The notes beneath the pieces are model-generated. The model had not been told where the DNA came from. It ran no database searches and worked only from the letters and a program-made list of their open reading frames with translations. Of a DNA stretch of 64,000 nucleotides, positions 1-7,569 are shown piece by piece. Source of the DNA: Bradyrhizobium arachidis (GTDB lineage Bacteria > Pseudomonadota > Alphaproteobacteria > Rhizobiales > Xanthobacteraceae); contig NZ_CP077970.1 of NCBI RefSeq assembly GCF_024758505.1, positions 6,262,001 to 6,326,000 of the forward strand, given 5' to 3'. The number at the start of each line of letters is the position of its first letter. Positions within the stretch are counted from its first letter, which is position 1. The position numbers and the translations under genes are program-made.

Positions 1-724
1 CGTCCTGCTCGGCCGCAAGGCCGAGAAAATAGTTCGCCTTCGGCTCCTCGGCGTTGAGCGCGAGCGCGCGCTCGAACTCGCCCTTGGCTTCCGCCGTCAC
101 CACGCCGCCCGCGGCCGCCGACAGCGCCTCGCCGAGATCGGAGTGACGCTCGGCGTTCTCGCCGCTATAGGTCAGCACGTTGCGATAGGCGCGCACCGCG
201 TCGTCGTAGCGGCCGAGCCGTTCGAGAACCGGCGCGAGAACGTTCCAGCCGCGGCCGTCGGTCGGGTTCTTCTCCAGATGCTGCTCGACCTGCGTCACGA
301 GGTTTTCGAGCGACTGCGCCATGTTGGGCGCGCGGCTGCGCTCGGCGAGCGGAGCGTCGTGAAGCCGGGGCGAGCCCAGGGGCGCATAGACACCGATGGC
401 GACGAGCGGCAATCCGACCAGCGCCAGCACCGCCGCGGCACGTCGCCATGTCACGTTGGACCGGCCGGCGGACGCCTGTTCCGCACCTGCGGCCGCCAGC
501 AGCCGGCGGCCGATCTCGACCCGCGCGGCTTCGGCCTCAGGTGCGGCGATCAGGCCGGAGGCGAGATCCCGCTCGATCTCGGCGAGTTGGTCCTTGTAGA
601 CCGCAGTCTCGCTGCCTTGACCTTCAAGGTCTTGGCTGGCCGCGCGACCGCCACGGCCGAGCGGCCAGAGCACGGCGAAGATCGCCGCGACCGTCATCAG
701 CGCGAACACGAACCAAAGCGTCAT
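1..724 (-). CDS. ccmI: Cytochrome c-type biogenesis protein CcmI (CycH), 3'-truncated by the window edge
   Basis: The reading frame opens with MTLWFVFALMTVAAIFAVLWPLG, a single N-terminal membrane helix. A second hydrophobic stretch (AAAVLALVGLPLVAIGVYAPLG) follows near residue 100, and then TPR-like helices (GRGWNVLAPVLERLGRYDDAVRAY and beyond). This is the architecture of CcmI/CycH, the membrane component that holds apocytochrome c for CcmF/H during haem attachment on the periplasmic side. About 241 codons are visible; the C-terminus lies outside the window. The ccmE/F/H genes that usually follow would also be outside. A FeuP/FeuQ-like system lies about 2 kb upstream on the same strand, as in Rhizobium leguminosarum where cycHJKL neighbours feuPQ. 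Confidence 0.9.
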   Translation of the reverse strand, partial: MTLWFVFALMTVAAIFAVLWPLGRGGRAASQDLEGQGSETAVYKDQLAEIERDLASGLIAAPEAEAARVEIGRRLLAAAGAEQASAGRSNVTWRRAAAVLALVGLPLVAIGVYAPLGSPRLHDAPLAERSRAPNMAQSLENLVTQVEQHLEKNPTDGRGWNVLAPVLERLGRYDDAVRAYRNVLTYSGENAERHSDLGEALSAAAGGVVTAEAKGEFERALALNAEEPKANYFLGLAAEQD

Positions 725-793
725 CAGGCAGGTTTCCGGCAGGCGCGTGACCCGCGCCGTTACCGTCGCTTTACACCACGCCTAGGCGGGGCG

Positions 794-815
794 CCAATTG
801 ACAATTGTCAATTGG
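794..815. promoter_or_regulatory. Perfect 22-bp palindrome upstream of ccmI, candidate operator
   Basis: Positions 794-815 are a perfect palindrome whose core reads TTGACAATTGTCAA. It lies 70 bp upstream of the ccmI start and 44 bp beyond the stop of the next gene upstream. An AT-rich symmetric site of this form resembles operators of MarR/SlyA-type dimeric regulators. It also contains TTGACA on both strands, so it could overlap a -35 element. It has no GC-rich stem or T-run, so it does not look like a terminator. That it is an operator is inference. Confidence 0.5.
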
Positions 816-858
816 GCGCGACGGCAATCCGGGGCCGAAATGGTTCTGATACAACGGC

Positions 859-1128
859 TTAGCCGACCTCAAACTCGATGCTTCGCGCGGCGTCCTCGCC
901 ATGGCCGTTGAGGGCTTTCAGAAAATAGGTTCCCGGCCTGATCGTATCGGGCAGCCGGATGCGCAGCGCGCCGACGGGAACGGGGGACGCAATGGTCGTG
1001 ACGGGCTCGACGAGTTGTCGGCCGCTCGCCTTCTCAACCAGCACGACCTTGGCCCTGATCATCAAGCTGCGATAGGTCGCCGAGATGACGCGGTTCTCAA
1101 TTTCCACGAAGCTGATGATGGGTTTCAT
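859..1128 (-). CDS. Small protein of unknown function, predicted beta-rich
   Basis: An 89-residue protein starting MKPIISFVEIENRVI. A TTG start 19 codons upstream is possible, but the ATG gives a more natural N-terminus. I do not recognise the family. It has no signal peptide or membrane segment. The alternating hydrophobic pattern and the C-terminal LPDTIRPGTYFLKALNG segment suggest a small beta-sandwich resembling the extracytoplasmic Ig-like fold of the 31741-32202 protein, but that similarity is impressionistic. It lies between ccmI and the conserved hypothetical gene upstream on the same strand. Confidence 0.55.
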   Translation of the reverse strand: MKPIISFVEIENRVISATYRSLMIRAKVVLVEKASGRQLVEPVTTIASPVPVGALRIRLPDTIRPGTYFLKALNGHGEDAARSIEFEVG

Positions 1129-1219
1129 GCGCGAGTTTGTCCCGAACTGCGCGCGGACCGTACGTTGCGCTATGAACAACGTCAACTATAACTTGTAGGC
1201 GGAAATTTTTCGCGTGATG

Positions 1220-2614
1220 TCAGCCGGCGCGCGACGATTTGCGCTCGCCGGTCAGCGCATTCTCGGCCGCCCGGCTCATCAGCGAGGCGTAGTCGTCGCC
1301 GAACAGCACCTCGCAGAAGCGGATGGCGGCGGACATCTGCTGCTGCCGGTAGGTGCGGACCTTGAGGTCGGCGGCACGCAGCGATTGCACCAGCGATTCC
1401 GTGGACCGCTCGACATATTGCTGGAGGTCGGAATAGGTGCGCAGCGTCACCTCGTTGATCGCGAGCTCGCTCGCATAGTTGCGGCAGGTCGCGACGAAAT
1501 CGATCAACGCCACGGTCTCTTCCACCTCGGTGGTGTCGATCCGCGCGCCCGGCGGGATGTCCTTCTCGGCGCGCTGGCGCAGGATGCGGCGAACGCGGCC
1601 GGGAACGCTGTCGATCTCGGATTGCAGGGCGTTGGAAATGTCGGCGCGGATCGAGGTGAGCTGCTTGCCCCAGGCGGAATCGTTGCGCAGGTCGAGCTCG
1701 GTGCGAAGGCCGCGCACGCCGTCGTGCAGCGCCTTCAGGTTCTCGCCGATATTGTCGAAGCGGCCGCGCTTGATGTCCATGCGCAGCATCGCGGCCAGAC
1801 AGGACAGATCGTGCAGCGCGATGGTGACGGCCACGCCGAACGGCGTCGCCGCGACGCGGATCTCATCGTCGGAGGCTGCCATCTTGATGGCGAGGCGGAT
1901 GATCTGCCAGGGCGCCGTCATGCGCTGGATCACCATGGTCAGCGCGAACGGCAGCATCTGCGGCGTCTGCAAGGCGGGAACGTTGAGCGCCGCCGTCACC
2001 GAAGCGATCTGGGAATCGCCGAAGGCGCGCAGGGACCGCGGCAGGCGGCCGCTCAGCGCATCGACCGCTTCGCGAAGCTGGAGCACCGCGCCGATCGAAT
2101 AGAGATCCTCGATCACGTTGGGCGGTCCGACGCGGGCGAGCGCGCGCGATTTGTCGCCGCCGCCGGGGCCGGTCAGTTGAAAGATCGCATCCGCAGCTAT
2201 GCCCTGCATCTTGCGGGCCAGCGACTCCACCTGGGCCTCGTCGGACAGGCGGCCGAGCGCGGTTTCGAACTCGCGCATCTGGTCCGGAGCGCCGTCACGC
2301 CCCAGCCACTGCCAGATCGGCTGCAGCGAGGAGCGGCGGATCTGGCCGACGCGGATCGGAATGCCGGCATCGACCAGGAAGGGTTCGAGGGGCTGAAACA
2401 GGACGCGCGCCGGGTCCCCACTGCGCGCCGGCGCATCGTCGTCGGGCTCGGCGGCACGCACGATCCTGCGCAATTGGTCGAGCACGAGGGTCGCCACCGC
2501 CGTGTCCTGGCCGCGTTCGAGCGCGCGCTCGAACTCCCGCATCAGCAGCGCCTGCGCCTGCGGCGGGAGCTGCGCGAGATAGTCTCTCAGCCGCTCGATC
2601 GATGTCTGGCTCAT
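1220..2614 (-). CDS. Conserved hypothetical protein, all-helical, 464 aa
   Basis: A long frame with normal high-GC third-position usage, so it is a real gene, but I cannot assign a function. The start is taken at the ATG giving MSQTSIERLRDYLAQ; a GTG five codons upstream is an alternative. The sequence is helix-rich and soluble, has no signal peptide or clear membrane helix, and contains long charged amphipathic stretches in its second half (for example LHDGVRGLRTELDLRND, then SDLQQYVERSTESLVQSLR near the C-terminus). It sits downstream of the feuP/feuQ-type pair on the same strand, with a gap of about 160 bp to the kinase stop, and upstream of ccmI. Confidence 0.7.
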   Translation of the reverse strand: MSQTSIERLRDYLAQLPPQAQALLMREFERALERGQDTAVATLVLDQLRRIVRAAEPDDDAPARSGDPARVLFQPLEPFLVDAGIPIRVGQIRRSSLQPIWQWLGRDGAPDQMREFETALGRLSDEAQVESLARKMQGIAADAIFQLTGPGGGDKSRALARVGPPNVIEDLYSIGAVLQLREAVDALSGRLPRSLRAFGDSQIASVTAALNVPALQTPQMLPFALTMVIQRMTAPWQIIRLAIKMAASDDEIRVAATPFGVAVTIALHDLSCLAAMLRMDIKRGRFDNIGENLKALHDGVRGLRTELDLRNDSAWGKQLTSIRADISNALQSEIDSVPGRVRRILRQRAEKDIPPGARIDTTEVEETVALIDFVATCRNYASELAINEVTLRTYSDLQQYVERSTESLVQSLRAADLKVRTYRQQQMSAAIRFCEVLFGDDYASLMSRAAENALTGERKSSRAG

Positions 2615-2775
2615 GAGCCCGGTATGCACGGTGGTCTGGCGGACGGCAGGGTGCGTCCGTGCGCGATCATAGGGGCGTGCGCGTTAAGAAGCCCTTTAGG
2701 AAGTTGGACTGGAGCGACGCCTTTTGTCCCGAAAAGCTCTGGAACTCGTCAGGAAAAGCCTCGCCGGAACAACGA

Positions 2776-4152
2776 CTAAACGCCGGGCAGCACCAGTTCC
2801 GCCCGCAGGCCGCCGATCGGCGCGTGACCGAGCGTCAGGCTGCCGCCATAGAGCGAGGCAAGGTCGGTGACGATGGACAGGCCGAGCCCCGACCCGGGCT
2901 TGGACTCGTCGAGCCGCTGGCCGCGCCGCGAGACCTGGGCCCGCTCCGCCTCGGACAGGCCCCGTCCGTCATCATCGACGATGATCCGCATCCGGTGCCC
3001 CGCCTCCGGCTTGTTCCGGCCTTCCACCGCGACCTCAATGAAGACGCGGGTATCAGCCCATTTGCAGGCATTGTCCACGAGGTTGCCGACCATCTCCTCG
3101 AGGTCCTGCCGCTCGCCGCGAAATTTTGCGGCCGGATCGGCCTTGGCCTCGACGACGATGGCGCGATCGCGATGGATCTTTTCCATCGTGCGCCGCAGCG
3201 CCTCGATGGTCGGCGCCACCTCGGTCACGGTCGAGACGATCGAGACACGGGCGGCAATGCGCGCGCGCTCCAGATGATGGGCGAGCTGGTCGCGCATCAC
3301 GTCGGCCTGCTCCATCACCTTCGAAGCGAACGGGTCGGCCGCGTGTGCGCCCGCCTCGTTGACGATGACAGACAGCGGCGTCTTGATCGCATGCGCGAGA
3401 TTGCCGACATGGGTGCGCGCGCGCTCGACGATCTCGCGATTGGCCTCGATGAGCGCATTGGTCTCGCGCGCCAGCGGCGCGATTTCAACCGGGAATTCGC
3501 CTTCGAGCCGTTCCGCGCGGCCTGAGCGGATGTCGGCAATCGATTCCGAAATGCGCTTCAAGGGCGCAAGACCGAAGCGGACCTGGAACACCGTGGTCAG
3601 CAGCAGCACGACGCCGAGCGCGGTAAAGGTGCCGCCGAGGTAATAGTCGAAGCTGCGCGTCTCGTCGAAAATTTCGGTGGCATCGCCCGCGACGCTGACG
3701 AGATATTTGCCGTCGGCGCCGAGATCGACGGGACGCTCGACCATGCGCAGCGTCTGGCCTTCGGGGCCGTCGACATAAGCGAGCCGGATGCCGGCCGCCG
3801 TAAGCTCGGTACCCTGCTCTTCCAGCTTGGGCAGCTTCTTGTCCCACAGCGAGCGCGACGAACGCGCTTCCGGTTTTTCGGTATCTGTGCGGGTGATCTG
3901 CCAGTACCAGCCGGACAGCGGCAGCTCGAACAGCGGTTCGCCCAGCGACTGAAACTGACGGTCCGGCGGCTCGTCGGGGGTGGCCACCTCGGCGATCAGG
4001 GTGCGCAGATAGAGATTGAGACGGCGGTCGAAGGCGCGTTCGGTGGCGTTCTTGTAAACCGACGACAGCACGACGCCGGTGATGGCGAGAATGACCACGA
4101 GCCAGGCGGTCGCCGACAGGAACAGGCGGTTCGCAAGCGAGCTAGCGCGCAT
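2776..4152 (-). CDS. feuQ: FeuQ-like membrane sensor histidine kinase
   Basis: A 458-residue PhoQ/FeuQ-type kinase. Two membrane helices (about residues 10-32 and 173-193) flank a periplasmic sensor region. A HAMP-like linker follows (195-240), then a DHp helix with the phospho-accepting His254 in the H-box (LAHAIKTPLSVIV). The ATPase domain carries an N-box (GNLVDNACKWA), G1 (DDDGRGL) and G2 (GSGLGLSIV). The partner regulator is directly upstream on the same strand, separated by a 168-bp gap that holds a palindromic repeat. In rhizobia FeuPQ has been linked to iron uptake, and in Sinorhizobium to periplasmic cyclic glucan export. The name rests on family and on the neighbouring ccmI/cycH, so the exact stimulus here is unknown. 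Confidence 0.85.
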   Translation of the reverse strand: MRASSLANRLFLSATAWLVVILAITGVVLSSVYKNATERAFDRRLNLYLRTLIAEVATPDEPPDRQFQSLGEPLFELPLSGWYWQITRTDTEKPEARSSRSLWDKKLPKLEEQGTELTAAGIRLAYVDGPEGQTLRMVERPVDLGADGKYLVSVAGDATEIFDETRSFDYYLGGTFTALGVVLLLTTVFQVRFGLAPLKRISESIADIRSGRAERLEGEFPVEIAPLARETNALIEANREIVERARTHVGNLAHAIKTPLSVIVNEAGAHAADPFASKVMEQADVMRDQLAHHLERARIAARVSIVSTVTEVAPTIEALRRTMEKIHRDRAIVVEAKADPAAKFRGERQDLEEMVGNLVDNACKWADTRVFIEVAVEGRNKPEAGHRMRIIVDDDGRGLSEAERAQVSRRGQRLDESKPGSGLGLSIVTDLASLYGGSLTLGHAPIGGLRAELVLPGV

Positions 4153-4266
4153 CGGAAGGGCCCAAGGTGGCGCGGAGGCCGGCGCAGGACGGCGGGGCGT
4201 CGGAAACGATCATAGCCGACCAAGAGCCCCGTCCGGCCGCACGGTCAAGCCCCAGGATTCTTGCTT

Positions 4267-4316
4267 TGACGCGTTTTCTTGACGCGAATCGGTATCCACT
4301 TCGCTCGAAAACGCTC
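4267..4316 (-). repeat. 50-bp interspersed palindromic repeat, copy 1
   Basis: This copy differs from the one at 6909-6958 by a single base. It contains inverted arms GCGTTTTC (4271-4278) and GAAAACGC (4307-4314), so the transcript can form a stem. It lies four bases after the feuP stop codon, in the feuP-feuQ gap. Confidence 0.85.
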
Positions 4317-4320
4317 TCCT

Positions 4321-4995
4321 TCAGGCCCCGGGCGCTGCCGGCGGAGTCAGGAGGTAGCCCAGCCCGCGCACCGTCTGGATGATGTCGACGTCAAGCTTCT
4401 TGCGGATGCGGCCGACAAAGACCTCGATGGTGTTGGAGTCGCGGTCGAAATCCTGGTCGTAAAGATGCTCGACCAGCTCGGTGCGCGAGACGACGCGCCC
4501 CGAATGGTGCATCAGATAGGCCAGCAGCCGGTATTCGTGGGAGGTCATCTTCACGGGATTGCCCGACACGCTGACCCGGCCGGTCCTGGTGTCGAGCGTC
4601 ACCGGCCCGCAGGAAAGCTCGCTCTGGGCGTGGCCCGTTGCACGGCGCAACAGCGCGCGGATCCGCGCCAGCACCTCCTCCAGATGGAAGGGTTTTGCGA
4701 CATAGTCGTCGGCGCCGGCGTCAAAGCCTTGAACCTTGTCGCTCCAGCGGTCGCGCGCGGTGAGGATCAGGACCGGCATGGTGCGGCCGTTGCGCCGCCA
4801 GGCCTCCAGCACCGAGATGCCGTCCTTCTTCGGCAGGCCGATGTCGAGCACCACGGCGTCATAGGGCTCGTTGTCGCCGAGATAATGCCCCTCCTCGCCG
4901 TCGAAGGCCCGGTCGACCACGTAACCGGCGTCGGTCAGGGCTTTTGTGAGCTGACGATTGAGATCGGGGTCGTCCTCGACAACGAGCAGGCGCAC
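4321..4995 (-). CDS. feuP: FeuP-like response regulator (OmpR/PhoB family)
   Basis: A 224-residue regulator. The receiver domain (1-115) has the acidic pair in LLVVEDDPDL, the phospho-acceptor Asp51 (VVLDIGLP) and the conserved Lys (VAKPF). A winged-helix DNA-binding domain (125-220) ends in VRGLGYLL. The GTG giving MRLLVVEDD is chosen because GGAGAG lies four to five bases upstream; a TTG four codons earlier would itself overlap that ribosome-binding site. It is the expected partner of the FeuQ-like kinase downstream. An 11-bp-phased direct repeat about 60 bp upstream suggests autoregulation. Confidence 0.88.
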   Translation of the reverse strand: MRLLVVEDDPDLNRQLTKALTDAGYVVDRAFDGEEGHYLGDNEPYDAVVLDIGLPKKDGISVLEAWRRNGRTMPVLILTARDRWSDKVQGFDAGADDYVAKPFHLEEVLARIRALLRRATGHAQSELSCGPVTLDTRTGRVSVSGNPVKMTSHEYRLLAYLMHHSGRVVSRTELVEHLYDQDFDRDSNTIEVFVGRIRKKLDVDIIQTVRGLGYLLTPPAAPGA

Positions 4996-5052
4996 GCGTC
5001 TCTCCAAAAAATGAGCTGCACGAGATCCGTCCCCAGATGACCTCTCCCGGCG

Positions 5053-5068
5053 TGAACTGAATATGAAC
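5053..5068 (-). promoter_or_regulatory. 11-bp-phased direct repeat, candidate FeuP operator
   Basis: On the minus strand the sequence carries GTTCA twice, with starts exactly 11 bases apart (TGAAC at 5053-5057 and 5064-5068 on the plus strand). One-helical-turn direct repeats are the usual binding sites of OmpR/PhoP-family dimers. The position about 60 bp upstream of the feuP start fits autoregulation. Function is inferred. Confidence 0.45.
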
Positions 5069-5198
5069 GCGGGGAACCTGCGAAAGTTACTTTTTGGTCA
5101 TGTACCGACATACGCCCGCGCCCGCCAGGGCGACGGCAAGCCGCCGCCCCGACGGGCGCAATCTGCCGCCGAACGCGGTGAGTCGGAAGCGCGAATGA

Positions 5199-5351
5199 TC
5201 AGGTCCGGAAGAACACGAACCAGATGACGCCGAGGATCAGGATCGCAAGTCCGGTCGAGACGGTGAGCAGAGCGGCTACTGACGGTCCCAGCTCACCCTG
5301 GCGTGCTTCGGTCGGGGTCTCGACGATCTGATGTTGCGGTCGGGTTGCCAT
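5199..5351 (-). CDS. One-helix membrane peptide, 50 aa
   Basis: A 50-residue protein starting MATRPQHQIVETP. The polar N-terminal half is followed by one hydrophobic helix (VAALLTVSTGLAILILGVIWFVF) ending FRT. The ATG is preferred over an upstream in-frame start because GAGGTCACC immediately precedes it. No catalytic motif is visible. It is separated from feuP by about 200 bp, so co-transcription is uncertain. Confidence 0.65.
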   Translation of the reverse strand: MATRPQHQIVETPTEARQGELGPSVAALLTVSTGLAILILGVIWFVFFRT

Positions 5352-5585
5352 GGTGACCTCACTACTGACTTGTAGCGTCCAAATGCCGCGACCTCCTCGC
5401 GGCCTCATGTCGTCCGCAGAGCCAACGCCCCATCGCGAACGGGGTTCCGGGATCGAGCCCAGCCAAGCCGTTTCGACCTGTGCGGTGCATGACGAGGACG
5501 GTTAACGTCGTTGCAAGATTGAGAGCTGCCCCTCGCTATGATTCGGGGTTCCCCGGTGTTATCCTCACCGACTGTCCCAGTTGCG

Positions 5586-5613
5586 TTTGGAGTAACCGGT
5601 TTTTGGAGTAACC
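5586..5613 (+). promoter_or_regulatory. Duplicated ribosome-binding-site segment before ku
   Basis: The 12-base sequence TTTGGAGTAACC occurs at 5586-5597 and again at 5602-5613. The second copy gives a correctly spaced GGAG before the ku ATG. The first copy has no start codon at a usable distance and looks like a small local duplication. Confidence 0.6.
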
Positions 5614-5614
5614 C

Positions 5615-6601
5615 ATGGCCCCCAGAGCCAATTGGAAGGGTTTTTTGCGCCTCTCGCTCGTGACCTGTCCGGTCGCGCTCTACCCGGCCACTTCGGATAC
5701 CGAGAAGGTGTCCTTCAACCAGATCAACAAGAAGACCGGTCACAGGATCAAATACCTCAAGGTCGATGCCGAGACCGGTGACGAGGTGACGTCCGACGAC
5801 ATCGTCAAGGGCTACAAGGTCGACACCGACACCTATATCGAGGTCACCAAAGACGAGCTCGACGACATCGCGCTGGACTCGACCCACACGATCGAGATCG
5901 ACGAGTTCGTTCCGAAGGCCGACATCGACAGCCGCTATCTGATCCGTCCCTATTATCTCGTGCCGGACGGCAAGGTCGGCCACGACGCCTTTGCGGTGAT
6001 CCGCGAAACCATCCGCACCATGGACAAGGTGGCGATCGGCCGCGTCGTGCTCACCAACCGCGAGCACATCATCGCGCTCGAGCCGCTGGAGAACGGCCTG
6101 ATGGGCACGCTGTTGCGCTATCCTTACGAAGTGCGCGGCGAGAAGGACTATTTCGACGACATTCAGGACGTGAAGCTCACCAAGGACATGCTCGACCTCG
6201 CCAAGCACATCGTCGAGAAGAAGTCCGGCGCGTTCGAGCCTGAAATGTTCGAGGATCACTACGAGACCGCGCTGATCGACCTCATCAACAAGAAGCGCAA
6301 CGGCCTTCCCGTGGCCAAGGCCGCACCGAAGACCGCCGGCAACGTCATCAACCTGATGGACGCGCTCAAGAAGAGCCTCGCGACCGAGAAGGAAGCCGCG
6401 CCGGCTGCCAAGGCGAGGGAAACGACGAACGGCAAGGCCAAGAAGCCGAAGAAGCGCGTCGAGGGTCAGCGCGAGATGCTGCTGCCGATCGCCGGCAAGG
6501 GCGGCAAGATCGCCGCCGCCAAGGAAACGCACAAGGAAGCGCCGCCGAAGAAGGCCGACAAGCCCGTGCGTGCGCCGGCACGCGGCAGGAAGGCCGGATA
6601 G
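5615..6601 (+). CDS. ku: Non-homologous end joining protein Ku
   Basis: A 328-residue bacterial Ku. It opens with the family signature MAPRANWKGFLRLSLVTCPV, followed by the Ku core barrel to about residue 240 (SFNQINKKTGHRIKY, the EIDEFVP segment and RPYYLVPDG). The C-terminal tail (about 250-328) is Lys/Ala-rich and low in complexity, as in Ku proteins whose tails bind DNA. Ku homodimers encircle broken DNA ends and recruit LigD. No ligD gene is present in the window. GGAG seven bases upstream supports the ATG. Confidence 0.95.
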   Translation: MAPRANWKGFLRLSLVTCPVALYPATSDTEKVSFNQINKKTGHRIKYLKVDAETGDEVTSDDIVKGYKVDTDTYIEVTKDELDDIALDSTHTIEIDEFVPKADIDSRYLIRPYYLVPDGKVGHDAFAVIRETIRTMDKVAIGRVVLTNREHIIALEPLENGLMGTLLRYPYEVRGEKDYFDDIQDVKLTKDMLDLAKHIVEKKSGAFEPEMFEDHYETALIDLINKKRNGLPVAKAAPKTAGNVINLMDALKKSLATEKEAAPAAKARETTNGKAKKPKKRVEGQREMLLPIAGKGGKIAAAKETHKEAPPKKADKPVRAPARGRKAG

Positions 6602-6661
6602 CGGCACCACCTCCGGGCGACGCTGTCGTGATGTCCCTTCCCGCGTATCGCCCGGCCTGAC

Positions 6662-6892
6662 ATGCCCTGGTCGACGCCGTTCGACGACCCGATCCCCCTG
6701 CCCGGCGGACGCAAGCTGCGCACGCTCCAGCAGGCGGCCGACTACATCATGCAGTTGAGCGAAGCCGAGCAGCACGAGCCACGCTGGCAGGTCGCGATCG
6801 AGAACTTGATCAACGCTGCGGAAACGGGTGGCGGATGGCTGATGTTTGCCCGCATCGGCATGTTGCGGGCCTTGAACGAAGAACGCCGCTGA
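6662..6892 (+). CDS. Small conserved hypothetical protein downstream of ku
   Basis: A 76-residue soluble protein starting MPWSTPFDDPIPLPGG. It looks helical in the second half (LQQAADYIMQLSEAEQ and then AIENLINAAETGG). No catalytic motif is visible and I do not know its function. It is 60 bp after ku in the same direction, so the two may share a transcript. That is the only hint of a connection to repair. Confidence 0.65.
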   Translation: MPWSTPFDDPIPLPGGRKLRTLQQAADYIMQLSEAEQHEPRWQVAIENLINAAETGGGWLMFARIGMLRALNEERR

Positions 6893-6908
6893 CGCGTGAT
6901 TCCTGTCC

Positions 6909-6958
6909 TGACGCGTTTTCTTGACGCGAACCGGTATCCACTTCGCTCGAAAACGCTC
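6909..6958 (-). repeat. 50-bp interspersed palindromic repeat, copy 2
   Basis: It matches the copy at 4267-4316 except for one base, with the same arms GCGTTTTC (6913-6920) and GAAAACGC (6949-6956). It begins three bases after the stop codon of the pilin gene, in the same orientation relative to that gene. Confidence 0.85.
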
Positions 6959-6961
6959 CGT

Positions 6962-7126
6962 CTATTTGAGCGACGTGCTGACCGACGCGTACTTGTCGTT
7001 CATCACGGTGCCGATCCCCTGGACGGCCGTCACGATCACGATGCTGATGCCGGCCGCGATCAGGGCGTACTCGATCGCGGTCGCGCCGGATTGGTTGGCG
7101 AGAAACTTCATCATCAGCCGCCGCAT
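6962..7126 (-). CDS. Flp/Fap-type IVb pilin
   Basis: A 54-residue protein opening MRRLMMKFLANQSG and continuing into ATAIEYALIAAGISIVIV. The GATAIEYALIA segment is the hallmark of Flp pilins: a prepilin-peptidase site with Glu at mature position 5 and Tyr next to it, then a hydrophobic helix. AGGAG precedes the ATG. Mature Flp subunits are assembled by the Tad/Cpa machinery, but no cpa/tad gene is in the window, so this is an orphan pilin locus. A short inverted repeat lies about 80 bp upstream. Confidence 0.85.
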   Translation of the reverse strand: MRRLMMKFLANQSGATAIEYALIAAGISIVIVTAVQGIGTVMNDKYASVSTSLK

Positions 7127-7208
7127 TCAGGACTCCTGTCGAAACGGATTTGGCGGTTCTCCGCCGTTGTGCGAGAGGCGCAATCTATTGTGAAGGGATT
7201 GCCGCGAT

Positions 7209-7227
7209 GTTGACGAAAAGCGTCAAC
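7209..7227. promoter_or_regulatory. Inverted repeat upstream of the Flp pilin gene
   Basis: GTTGACG (7209-7215) and CGTCAAC (7221-7227) are perfect inverted arms around the spacer AAAAG. The site is 83 bp upstream of the pilin ATG, in a suitable place for an operator. No regulator can be named. Confidence 0.4.
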
Positions 7228-7339
7228 GCTTCGTTAAGTGCATTGGTCCTGTGAACGACCTTGGCGGCGCACCCGCGATGCGCCACAGTAATCCTACGGA
7301 AGACTAAATTAACCCTCGATTGCCTGTCCGCGCAGCAAG

Positions 7340-7531
7340 GTGGCCGCGTTGGAGCCAGGTCCCGTGCAGCAGCAAGACGCGAGAAGAAACTACATCGGCA
7401 TCGTGAGCGACACGACCGAGGAAGAACGTGCCGCCGATACCGCGGCGCGTTCGCAGCCGCGCGTCGTGAGCGATCTGGTCGGACGTCTCGCGGCGGCGCT
7501 GAAGCGCCGCACTCTGCCGCCGTCGGCCTAG
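7340..7531 (+). CDS. Possible small hypothetical protein, 63 aa
   Basis: A GTG-initiated frame with high GC at third positions. It encodes a charged peptide containing RRNYIGIVSDTTEEERAAD and ending LAAALKRRTLPPSA. There is no convincing ribosome-binding site and I do not recognise a family. It lies in an otherwise empty gap and converges on the MBL-fold gene. It may be a chance ORF. Confidence 0.25.
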   Translation: MAALEPGPVQQQDARRNYIGIVSDTTEEERAADTAARSQPRVVSDLVGRLAAALKRRTLPPSA

Positions 7532-7569
7532 ATCGCGCATACTGCTACCTGTCAGGCAACTCGCGCAAT

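Larger units (their letters stand above)
7127..7569. other. 443-bp gap between the pilin and MBL-fold genes
   Basis: The gap holds the pilin promoter region, a perfect 7-bp-arm inverted repeat at 7209-7227 and one weak small ORF at 7340-7531. I see no RNA gene or terminator. Confidence 0.6.

Noticed and set aside
1214..2779. 521-codon plus-strand frame opposite the conserved hypothetical gene
   Set aside because: Composition is Arg/His-rich and domain-free; the minus-strand frame has the balanced composition of a real protein.
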